In this document: piece by piece, positions 35,260 through 46,715 of the stretch
How positions within the stretch are numbered: the first letter of the stretch is position 1
How the letters are laid out: each line of letters starts with the position of its first letter
Source of the DNA: DASYQD01 sp963837455
Lineage (GTDB): Bacteria > Acidobacteriota > Thermoanaerobaculia > Multivoradales > JAIOJS01
NCBI GenBank assembly: GCA_963837455.1
Contig: CAWINM010000009.1
Location: 197,647 to 261,646, forward strand
Reading direction: 5' to 3'
DNA: 64,000 nucleotides
The notes under the pieces: model-generated
The model's database searches: none
Told to the model about the DNA's origin: nothing
Seen by the model: the letters and a program-made list of their open reading frames with translations, nothing else
Program-made: the position numbers and the translations under genes

Positions 35260-36453
35260 CTAGGGCTCGGAGATCTGCCAGCTCACCGACCAGGCGGCAC
35301 ACGGGGACGCCGGGCCCGCCGGCCGCACCTCGACGTCGAGCGTCCCGGCGTCGTCCTGGCCGCACACCATGCGCATCGGTACGTCGAGGCTGCCGCTGCC
35401 ACCCGCCGCCGCCGTGACGCACTCGTTGCGCGAGCGTCCGCAGGGTGCGCCCAGCGTCGACCAGCAGGCGCAGAGCGCGGCCGCGGAGTCGGCGGGCGCG
35501 TTGAGCTGCAGGTGAGCGGTGAGCGGGCGATCGTGGCGGTCGTCGACGCAGAAGCGGCCGTCGTTCTCGCGGGCGGCGAGGGAGAACAGGTCGTGGTCGG
35601 CGGCAGCGCCGAAGGTGCCCGCGAGCTCGCCGGTCCGGGTCGCCGGGTAGGAGGCGAGGAGCGGCACGCGCGGGCCCCAGGTGTCGGGGAGGTCGGCGCC
35701 CGCCCCCGCGGCGTCGAGCTGGCAGAGCGACGCGTCGGGGGGAGAAGCCAGGCCGGCCGTCGACGCGCCGGCGTTGATGCCGGCATCGGAAGCGGCTCCT
35801 CCCGGCACGCTCGGCAACGGCTCGCAGGCCAGAGCGCCGGCGTCATCGAAGCCCGCGAGATAGGTGCCGGCGGGGCAGCGGCGGCCGGCGAGCTCGAGGC
35901 GCCCGGGAGGTCCCGGCGGCCCTTGCGGTCCCTGGGCACCGGCAGGCCCCTGAGGGCCTGGCGGCCCGGCAGCGCCAGCCTGGCCGGCGGCACCCCGCGG
36001 GCCGGTCGGTCCCGCCGGTCCCACCGCGCCACCCAGCTCGTCGTGGGTGGGACGCTCCGGCTTCTTGGCGGCGGCAGGCGCCTCCGGCAGGGCGACGTGG
36101 AAGACGTCGTAGTCGCGCGGGCCGGAGCCGCGGGCGACGATCAGCAGGTAGGAGCCGGCGGGGAAGCTCGCCGGCAGCTTGGCGACGACGTGCCCGAGGT
36201 CATGGCTCACCACCTCGAGGTCATCGACGCCGAGCGTGACCCGCGGCTCCTCGTCGCCGAAGTCGAGGCCGGTGACCGACAGCGTACCCGCCACCCGGTC
36301 GGGGTGCGCGCTGAGCACCACCACCTGGAACGGCGGCGACGTCCAGCCCTCGTCAGCGGGGGTGGTGGTGTCCGCCTGCTGGGCACCCAGGGGTCGGCCG
36401 GTGGCGAGCAGGGAGAGGGCGGCGACGAGCAGGGGGACGAGCGGGCGGCGCAT
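35260..36453 (-). CDS. secreted protein with IPT/TIG-like and collagen-like repeats
   Basis: Exported protein of 397 residues. A signal peptide ('LVPLLVAALSLLATGRPLGA') precedes an IPT/TIG-like beta domain (~45-122, 'PDRVAGTLSVTGLDFGDEEP'). About 15 uninterrupted Gly-X-Y triplets (~142-186) rich in Pro and Gln follow, then a Cys-containing C-terminal region (~190-397) with about nine cysteines and an 'LFSLAAREND'-type beta section. IPT plus collagen-like architecture suggests a surface or secreted trimeric stalk protein. Function is unknown. It is convergent with the ADOP gene and divergent from recO. The frame reads cleanly. Confidence 0.75.
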   Translation of the reverse strand: MRRPLVPLLVAALSLLATGRPLGAQQADTTTPADEGWTSPPFQVVVLSAHPDRVAGTLSVTGLDFGDEEPRVTLGVDDLEVVSHDLGHVVAKLPASFPAGSYLLIVARGSGPRDYDVFHVALPEAPAAAKKPERPTHDELGGAVGPAGPTGPRGAAGQAGAAGPPGPQGPAGAQGPQGPPGPPGRLELAGRRCPAGTYLAGFDDAGALACEPLPSVPGGAASDAGINAGASTAGLASPPDASLCQLDAAGAGADLPDTWGPRVPLLASYPATRTGELAGTFGAAADHDLFSLAARENDGRFCVDDRHDRPLTAHLQLNAPADSAAALCACWSTLGAPCGRSRNECVTAAAGGSGSLDVPMRMVCGQDDAGTLDVEVRPAGPASPCAAWSVSWQISEP

Positions 36454-36546
36454 CGCGAGACTGTAGCATCGCTCGCCGCGGCCGTGCAAATAAGTCATTG
36501 CAATGGTGTGGTTTGCAACGATCGTCATGGTAGCATCGGGGAGCCC
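36454..36546. promoter_or_regulatory. divergent promoter region between the collagen-like gene and recO
   Basis: This 93-base gap is AT-rich for the window. It holds two copies of the palindrome TTGCAA (36498-36503 and 36513-36518). On the minus strand, TTGCAA at 36513-36518 followed by a 17-base spacer and ACTTAT is a plausible -35/-10 for the collagen-like gene. For recO the -10 is less clear. The repeated TTGCAA may be part of an operator. Confidence 0.35.
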
Positions 36547-37311
36547 ATGGCGATGCGACTGCTCGACGACGAGGCCCTGCTGCTGGAGGTTTCGGACCTC
36601 CAGGAAGGGGATCGCATCGTCTCCTTCCTCACCCGCCACCATGGCCGCAAGCGCGGCGCCGCGCGCGGCGCCCGCCGTCGCTACAGCCGCTTCGCCGGGC
36701 AGCTGCAGCCCCTCGCCAAGGTCCACGTGGTGTGGCTCGATCGCGAGGAGCGCGACCTGGTGCGGGTGCGCGGCGTCGAAATGCTGCGCCCGCCGCACCG
36801 CCTCGCCGGCGACCTCGAGGGGATCCTGCTCGGCTTCTACCTCGCCGAGCACGCCCTCGTCTTCGCCCCCGAGAACGAGGGCAACGAGCTGCTCTTCCGG
36901 CTGCTCGACAGCACCGTCGAGGCGCTGCTCGCCGGCGTCGACCGTCAGCTCGCGGCCCGCTACTTCGAACAGTGGGTGCTGCGGCTGGCCGGGGTGTTCC
37001 CGCCACCCCGCGAGTGCCCGCGCTGCGGCGGCGACCTCGCCGCCGGTGCCGTGCTGCCACGCGGCGGCGACGCGCTGCTCTGCCGCCGCTGCGCCGGCGG
37101 GGCCGCCGGCATCGCCCTCGACGCCGAGGCCGTCGCCTTCCTCCTGCGCGTGCACCGCGAGGGGTTGGCGGCACTGGCCAGCAGCGCGCCGCCGGCGGCG
37201 TTGCTCGCCCGCGTCGAGCAACTCTGCGGCGAGGTGCGGCGCGGCTTCCTGCAGCACGAGCTCAAGAGCTACGAGGTCATGCAGCGGACGTTGGCGCCCG
37301 TGGCCGGGTAG
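36547..37311 (+). CDS. recO: DNA repair protein RecO
   Basis: Recombination mediator that works with RecR and RecF to load RecA. It has 254 residues. The N-terminal OB fold includes 'EALLLEVSDLQEGDRIVSFLTRHHGRK' and 'YSRFAGQLQPLAKV'. The helical domain includes 'HALVFAPENEGNELLFRLLD'. The zinc-finger cysteines are 'CPRCGG' and 'CRRC'. The start is ATG 36547 (36553 is an alternative). In many bacteria recO directly follows era. Here a 4.4-kb PadR/ADOP/collagen-like block separates them, while recO-glyQ-glyS stays together. Confidence 0.9.
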   Translation: MAMRLLDDEALLLEVSDLQEGDRIVSFLTRHHGRKRGAARGARRRYSRFAGQLQPLAKVHVVWLDREERDLVRVRGVEMLRPPHRLAGDLEGILLGFYLAEHALVFAPENEGNELLFRLLDSTVEALLAGVDRQLAARYFEQWVLRLAGVFPPPRECPRCGGDLAAGAVLPRGGDALLCRRCAGGAAGIALDAEAVAFLLRVHREGLAALASSAPPAALLARVEQLCGEVRRGFLQHELKSYEVMQRTLAPVAG

Positions 37312-37511
37312 GGCGGGGAAGCCAGGGCTGGGGTGCCCGGGGCGTGCGTGGGGCCGACGACCGCCCCCCTGTTCGCCAGCCAATGGCCGCAGGGATCGTC
37401 CCGCTGCCACCCACCGCCGTGACGCTCGCGTGCGACCCGCACCTCCGTCGCGATAAGCTTCGCCGCCTTTTCGACGACCGACCACGGAACCAACCACCCG
37501 CCACCACCCCG

Positions 37512-38429
<918 letters not shown>

Positions 38430-38437
<8 letters not shown>

Positions 38438-40595
38438 GCCAGCGCGGCGACCGCTCCCCTCGCCGCGCCGGGCGCCAAGACGACCGACACCGGCGAGCTG
38501 CTGCTCGAGGTGCGCTGCGAGGAGATCCCGGCCCGCATGCTGGAGCGGCGATCGCGCGAGCTCGCCACTCGCACCTTCGAGGAGCTGGTGGGGCGCGGCG
38601 TCGGGCCGCTCGAGGTGGAGACCGCCTTCACGCCGCGGCGGCTGGTGCTGGTGCTCAGCGGGCTGCCGGCGAAGGCGCGGACCGCGAGGAGACGGTCACC
38701 GGCCCGCCGGCGAGCGTCGCCTTCGACGGCCGACGGCGCGCCGACCAAGGCGGCGCTCGGCTTCGCGGCGCGGCTCGGGGTCGCCCCCGGAGCGCTCGAG
38801 CGGGTGGCGCACCGAGAAGGGGGAGTACGTGGCGGCACGCCGTGCGCACCGCCGGCCGCCCCACCGCCGAGGTGCTCGCCGAGGTGCTGCCGCGGGCGCT
38901 GCCGGTCTCTCCTGGGCGAAGACGATGCGCTGGGGGGGCGGCGACGGGCCGTGGGTGCGCCCGGTCCACGGCGTCCTGTCGCTGCTTCGCCGGCGAGGTG
39001 GTGCCGTTGACCCTCTTCGGCGTCGCCGGCCGGCGGCGAGACGGTGGGCCATCCGGTGCTGTCGCCGGAGCCCTTCGCGGTGCGCGACAGCGCCGACTAC
39101 CGCCGCAAGCTCGCGCGCGCGCGGCATCGAGGTGCGCTTCGAGCCCGCCGCCAGCGGCTGCGCCGAGGCGATGGCGGCCGGCGCCGCCGAGCCACGGCGG
39201 CGAGCTGGTGGACGATCCGGAGCTGCTCGACAAGCTGGCGGCGATCTGCGAGATCCCGGGGGTGATGGAGGGCGCCTTCGACGCGGCGTTCCTGGCCCTG
39301 CCGCGCGAGGTGCTGGTCACCAGCCTGCGCGACCACCAGAGCGCGCTGACGGTGGAGCGCGACGGCGTCGATGCTGCCGCTCTTCCTCACCGTCATGGAC
39401 CGTGCCGACGACCCGGCGGGCCGGGTCCGGGCCGGCAACGAGTGGGTGGTGGCGGCCCGCCTCGCCGACGCCCGCTTCTTCTTCGACGAGGACCGCAAGG
39501 TGCCGCTGGTCGAGCGCGCCGAAGCAGCTCGACCAGCCTGACCTTCCACGAGCGGCTGGGCAGCTACGCCGAAAGGTGGCGCGCATTCCGGAGCTCGCGC
39601 AGGAGGTCTGCCGCCAGCTCGGCTGGTCCGGCGGCGCCGACCTCGACGACGCGCTGACCGCCGCCGGCCTGCTGCTGAAGGCCGACCTGACGACCGAGAT
39701 GGTCAAGGAGTTCACCTCGCTGCAGGGGGTGATCGGGGGCCTCTACGCGCGCGAGGAGGGGTACCCCGAGGCGGTGTGGCAGGCGATCTACGACCAGTAC
39801 CTGCCAGCGTCGACCGAGGACCGTCTGCCGCGGGGTCAGGCCGGGATTGCGTGCGGCCTCGCCGACCGCATCGACACCCTGGTGGGCATCTTCGGCCTCG
39901 GCCTGGTGCCCACCGGCAGCCGGGACCCGTTCGGCCTCCGCCGCGCCGCGCAAGGTCTGATGCGAATCGTGCTGGAGGCGAAGCTGCCGGTCGACCTCGA
40001 GCCACTGGTCCGCCAAGCGGCGGCACGCTACGGCGTCCGAATCGAGCGCTCCGCCGACGCGATCCTCGGCGACCTCCGCCCCTTCCTCGACGACCGCCTC
40101 CGCTACCTGCTGGCGCGCGATGGGCTACGCCTACGACGAGATCGAGGCCGCCCTCGCCGGCGGTGAGGGGAACGAGCTCGCCGTTCCCGATCTCGCGGCG
40201 CGGGCCGACGCCCTGCACGAAGGGCGCGGCGAGCAGGCGTTCCTCTCGGTGGTGCTCGCCGCCAAGCGCATCGTCAACATCACCAAGGGGCAGCCCGGGT
40301 ACCCGCTCGACGAGGCGGCGCTGGACGAGCCCGCCGAGCAGGCGCTCGCCGCCGCCCACGCCGCGCTCGCCGCCGACATCGACGCCGCCGTCGGCGCCGG
40401 CGACTACCCGCGTGCCCTGCGCGCCATCGCCACGCTCGCCGATCCGCTCGACCGCTTCTTCGTCGAGGTGATGGTGATGGAGGAGGACCGGCAGTGCGCC
40501 ACAACCGCCTCGCTCTCCTGCAGGCGATCGGCCGCACCCTCTCGCGCGTGGCGCGGCTCACCGAGATGGTGGTGGAGCAGGCCGAGTACCGGTAG
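38430..40595 (+). CDS. glyS: glycyl-tRNA synthetase beta subunit (many frameshifts)
   Basis: Beta subunit that binds tRNA-Gly. Matching pieces occur in order across three frames: 'ELLLEVRCEEIPARMLERRS', 'VETAFTPRRLVLVLSGLP', 'ETVTGPPASVAFD', 'EKGEYVAAR', 'GRPTAEVLAEVLPRAL', 'WVRPVHGVLSLL', 'LAAICEIPGVMEGAFD', 'LTFHERLGSYAE', 'SLQGVIGGLYAREEGYPEAV', 'GSRDPFGLRRAAQGLMRIV' and 'RLTEMVVEQAEYR' before TAG at 40593. At least a dozen single-base indels, mostly insertions, lie between ~38680 and ~40510. The total span fits the family. GTG 38430 overlaps the glyQ stop by eight bases. Confidence 0.88.
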
Positions 40596-41009
40596 CTTCC
40601 GGCAGCCGCGGGCCCTCGCTCCGCTGACGAGGAACCCCTCGCGGTCGGCCACCGGGTCCATCGCCGAGAAGCGCTCCTGTGCTGCGGCGTTGCCGCCGCC
40701 GCCGTGGAAAGAGAGCACCACCGCCAGTGGGCGCTGGCTCCTGGCGGCGGGCGGCACGTGCACCAGGTAGTCTCGATCGAGGCCGTCGTGGCGGAGGGTG
40801 AGTCGACAGCCTCCGGGCGCCAGCGACCCCTGCTGGCGCGCTTCGCCGGCGAAGCTGGGTCGGTCGCCGGCGAGGACGGCGAGGAGGACGGCCACCGCCG
40901 CTGCCGGGAGCCGGGAGCCGGGTGGCGCGTGGCACGCGGCGCCGATCGTGGAAGCTCGAGAGTGGTGGGGGCGCGGGCATCGAAGCCTCCGCAAGATCAG
41001 GTACGGCAA
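40596..41009 (-). pseudogene. truncated alpha/beta-hydrolase esterase (PHB depolymerase/feruloyl-esterase-like), N-terminal fragment
   Basis: The minus strand encodes a signal-like hydrophobic stretch ('AAAVAVLLAVLAGDRPSFAG') and the first part of an LpqC/PHB-depolymerase-like esterase: 'LRHDGLDRDYLVHVPPAA', 'LAVVLSFHGGGGNAAAQ' (oxyanion-hole HGGGG block) and 'MDPVADREGFLVS'. The expected next block (YPDG) and the catalytic Ser motif are missing. Homology stops near 40640, right by the glyS stop codon, and what follows is antisense to glyS. It is either a deletion remnant or an assembly misjoin. Confidence 0.65.
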
Positions 41010-41147
41010 GGGAGCGCCGTCGAGGATGTCAGATGCGCCGGCTGCCGACCCGGTTCCTGGCGGACGCCGTCGGGCTCGCCCCGCGGCGGCGACGCGGCGC
41101 CCTCACGGTCGCTTGACGCCGCACGCCCGTTGCACGATCCTTCGCCC

Positions 41148-41975
41148 ATGCCCAACACACCCCACGCGAGGCTCGAGGCCGCGTTGCGCCTGCAGCCCGA
41201 CAAACCCCTGCGGCTCGACAAGTTGGATCCCGGCGACCGGCTGGGTCTGGACAGCAAGGCGAAGGGCAAGGTGGCGCTGCGCCGCAACGTCGAGCACATC
41301 GCCTCGTTGCAGGAGCGACTGTACTCCGAGCACCGGCGGGCCCTGCTGGTAGTGCTCCAGGCCCTCGACGCCGGCGGCAAGGACGGCACCACGCGAGCCG
41401 TCTTCTCCGGGGTGAACCCCCAGGGCTGCCGGGTGACCTCCTTCAAGGCACCGTCGGCGGACGAGCTCTCGCACGATTTCCTGTGGCGAATCCACGCCAG
41501 CGTGCCGCGCCACGGCGAGATCGGCATCTTCAACCGCAGTCACTACGAGGACGTGCTGGTGGTGCGGGTCGACTCGCTGGTGCCGGCGAGCGTGTGGAAG
41601 GCGCGCTACGGCCAGATCAACGCCTACGAGCGCTTCCTGGTGGAGACCGGCACCGAGGTGGTGAAGATCTTCCTCCACCTCAGCCGTGACGAGCAGGCGG
41701 TGCGGCTGCGCGAGCGCATCTCCGACCCCGAGAAGCGATGGAAGTTCTCTCCCGACGACCTGCGCAAGCGCGGCCAGTGGGATGCCTACCAGGCGGCGTA
41801 CGAGGACGCCCTGCATCGCTGCACCACCAAGTGGTCCCCTTGGTACGTGGTTCCGGCCGACCGCAACTGGGTGCGCAACGTCGCCGTGTCGGCGATCGTG
41901 CGCGCGCGCCTCGAGCGGATGAACCCGCAGCACCCGCATCCCGAGTGGGATTCGTCGGTGGTCGTGGTCGACTGA
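41148..41975 (+). CDS. ppk2: polyphosphate kinase 2 family protein (PPK2)
   Basis: Uses polyphosphate to phosphorylate nucleoside mono- or diphosphates. It has 275 residues. Walker A 'VVLQALDAGGKDGTTRAVFS' is followed by 'GVNPQGCRVTSFKAPSADEL', 'HDFLWRIHASVPRHGEIGIF', 'NRSHYEDVLVVRV' and 'ERISDPEKRWKFSPDDLRKR'. Length and motifs fit the single-domain PPK2 group. AMP versus ADP preference cannot be read from this alone. It reads without frameshift between two damaged genes. ppdK follows after 75 bases with its own -10 and ribosome-binding site. Confidence 0.92.
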   Translation: MPNTPHARLEAALRLQPDKPLRLDKLDPGDRLGLDSKAKGKVALRRNVEHIASLQERLYSEHRRALLVVLQALDAGGKDGTTRAVFSGVNPQGCRVTSFKAPSADELSHDFLWRIHASVPRHGEIGIFNRSHYEDVLVVRVDSLVPASVWKARYGQINAYERFLVETGTEVVKIFLHLSRDEQAVRLRERISDPEKRWKFSPDDLRKRGQWDAYQAAYEDALHRCTTKWSPWYVVPADRNWVRNVAVSAIVRARLERMNPQHPHPEWDSSVVVVD

Positions 41976-42016
41976 AGGCCTGCCCCGGCGGCTGGGAAGC
42001 GAGGGGCGTCGACGGC

Positions 42017-42045
42017 TACAATCCTCGCGTCGAGACGAGGAGGGA
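42017..42045 (+). promoter_or_regulatory. -10 element and ribosome-binding site of ppdK
   Basis: TACAAT at 42017-42022 is a good -10. No good -35 lies 16-18 bases upstream. GAGGAGGGA at 42037-42045 is a strong Shine-Dalgarno sequence five bases before the ATG at 42051. Both sit in the 75-base gap between ppk2 and ppdK. Confidence 0.5.
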
Positions 42046-42050
42046 TCGCG

Positions 42051-44793
<2,743 letters not shown>

Positions 44794-44801
44794 GCCTCCG
44801 C

Positions 44802-46490
44802 TTGCTGCAACCGTCGGCCCGCGGCGAGCGCGGCTGGTGGCGTCGCGACCTGCTGCTGCTGGCGTTCGCCGTGGCCCTGCTCTACGGGCCGCACCTCGGC
44901 CGCCGGGCGCTCTGGCACCCCGACGAGGGGCGCTACGCGGAGATCCCGCGGGAGATGGTGGCGAGCGGCGACTACGTGACGCCGCGGCTGGACGGCATCA
45001 AGTACTTCGAGAAGCCGCCGCTCGTCTACTGGATGGAGGCGGGAGCACTGCGCCTGCTGGGGCCTCACGAGTGGGCGCTGCGCCTGGTGCCCGCCGGCTT
45101 CGCGCTCGCCGGCGTGCTGCTGGTGGCGGCAGCCGCCGGGGCGCTCTTCGGCCGGCGTGCGGGACGGTGGGCTGGCGTCGTCCTCGCCACTTCGATGCTC
45201 TGGTTCGGGCTCGGCGAGGCGATCACCCTCGACATGGTGGTGTCGGTGCTGCTGGGCGCCGCGCTGCTCGCGTTCCTCTTCGCCACCCGCAGCGAGCGTC
45301 CCTGGCCGCGGCGGCTCTGGATCTGGGCCTTCTACGCGGCGGCGGCGCTCGCCACCCTCACCAAGGGGCTGATCGGCATCGTCATTCCGGCGATGGTGAT
45401 CGCGCCGTGGATCCTGCTCTACCGCCGCTGGCGGCTCATCCGCCTGGCGCTCGCGCCCAGCGGCATCGCCCTGTTCCTCGCCATCGCCGCGCCCTGGCAC
45501 CTGCTGGCGGCGCGCGCCAACCCGGAGTTCGCCTGGTTCTACTTCGTCCACGAGCACTTCCTGCGCTACACGACGACCATCCACTCGCGCTACGAGCCGC
45601 TCTGGTTCTTCGTCCCCATCCTGCTCGCCGGCATGCTGCCCTGGGCGGTCTTCCTGCCGGCGGCGATCCGAGGGGCCATCTCTCCATCCGACGACGCCGA
45701 GGAGCGCCGCAGCTGCGTCTACCTGCTGCTGTGGGCGGGGCTGGTGTTCGCCTTCTTTTCGGCCTCCGACTCCAAGCTGGTGCCCTACATTCTGCCGGTG
45801 GTGCCACCCCTCGCCATGCTCCTCGGCAGAGCCGTGGCGCAGGCCTGGGAGCTGCGGCGCCAGCATGGTGCGGCCTACCTCACGCTGCTCCTCGCCGGAG
45901 CCATCCTCGCGGCGGCGTTCCTCGCCGTCGGCCGGGTGCCGAAGGCCGCCGCCGCCGCCGCCGCGCTCGGGGGCTATGTCCCGGCGCTGGCGGTGAGCCA
46001 GCTCCTGCTCGGGCTGCTGCCGTTGCTGCTCGACCGCGCCCGCCGCCCGCGGGCGGCGCTGCTCGCCTGCGCCGGCGGCGCCTGCCTGTTTCTCACCCTC
46101 CTCGGCGTCGCCATGCCGCGCCTCGACGCCGACCGCTCGGTGAAGGCGCTGGCGCTCGCGCTGGCGCCGCGGCTGCAGCCCGGGGACGAGGTGGTGAGCT
46201 ATCGCAACTACTTCCAGGACCTGCCCTTCTACCTCCGCCGCCGGGTCACCGTGGCGAGGTTCCGCGGCGAGCTGCAGTTCGGCAGCGAGCAGGAGGACGT
46301 GAGCGGCTGGATGATCGACGACCCCGAGCTCGAGCGCCGCTGGCGCAGCGACCGCCGGTTGTTCCTGGTCGCCGAGGAACGGCAGCTGACGCCGACGTTG
46401 CGGGACGGGCTAGTGCTCGCGCGCGCCGGCAGCAAGGTGCTGCTCGCCAACAGGCCGGGGGCAGCGGGCGCCGGTGGCGAGCCGCGATAG
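44802..46490 (+). CDS. GT39/ArnT-like membrane glycosyltransferase
   Basis: Polyprenyl-phosphate-sugar-dependent glycosyltransferase of 562 residues with about 12 membrane helices and a C-terminal periplasmic domain. The N-terminal catalytic loop 'WHPDEGRYAEIPREMVASGD' has the DE motif of the ArnT/PMT fold, followed by 'YFEKPPLVYW'. Members transfer aminoarabinose, mannose or other sugars to lipid A or proteins. The acceptor is unknown here. The start is TTG 44802, eight bases after the ppdK stop. An internal start would lose the first helix. It reads cleanly. Confidence 0.85.
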   Translation: MLQPSARGERGWWRRDLLLLAFAVALLYGPHLGRRALWHPDEGRYAEIPREMVASGDYVTPRLDGIKYFEKPPLVYWMEAGALRLLGPHEWALRLVPAGFALAGVLLVAAAAGALFGRRAGRWAGVVLATSMLWFGLGEAITLDMVVSVLLGAALLAFLFATRSERPWPRRLWIWAFYAAAALATLTKGLIGIVIPAMVIAPWILLYRRWRLIRLALAPSGIALFLAIAAPWHLLAARANPEFAWFYFVHEHFLRYTTTIHSRYEPLWFFVPILLAGMLPWAVFLPAAIRGAISPSDDAEERRSCVYLLLWAGLVFAFFSASDSKLVPYILPVVPPLAMLLGRAVAQAWELRRQHGAAYLTLLLAGAILAAAFLAVGRVPKAAAAAAALGGYVPALAVSQLLLGLLPLLLDRARRPRAALLACAGGACLFLTLLGVAMPRLDADRSVKALALALAPRLQPGDEVVSYRNYFQDLPFYLRRRVTVARFRGELQFGSEQEDVSGWMIDDPELERRWRSDRRLFLVAEERQLTPTLRDGLVLARAGSKVLLANRPGAAGAGGEPR

Positions 46491-46500
46491 ACCAGCGCCC

Positions 46501-46690
46501 GCCGCCGGCCACCTCCTCGCGCACTACCTCTATGGCCTCACGATCCGTTCGCTGTCGCCGGTGCCGTCGCCGTGATGGCGTGGGCCGCTGTCGTCGCCGC
46601 CTGGGCGCCGGCCCGCCACGCCGCCGCCGTCAGCCCGATGGCGGTGCTGCGCCAGGGCCGCGCGAGGCCGCGGCAAGCGTCGCTGAGCCT
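46501..46690 (+). pseudogene. remnant of an ADOP/MacB-type ABC permease C-terminus
   Basis: Between the GT39 stop and the end of the TonB receptor gene, two adjacent frames give the typical tail of an ADOP permease: 'LLAHYLYGLTIR' in one frame, then after a one-base shift near 46550 'FAVAGAVAVMAWAAVVAAW', 'APARHAAAVSPMAVLRQG'. The pattern (last TM, then PARRAxxVxPMxALR) is the C-terminal end of that family. The rest of the gene is absent, so this is a decayed or truncated copy. Confidence 0.65.
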
Positions 46691-46715
46691 CGGGAGCACC
46701 TCCCGGACGGAGCGG

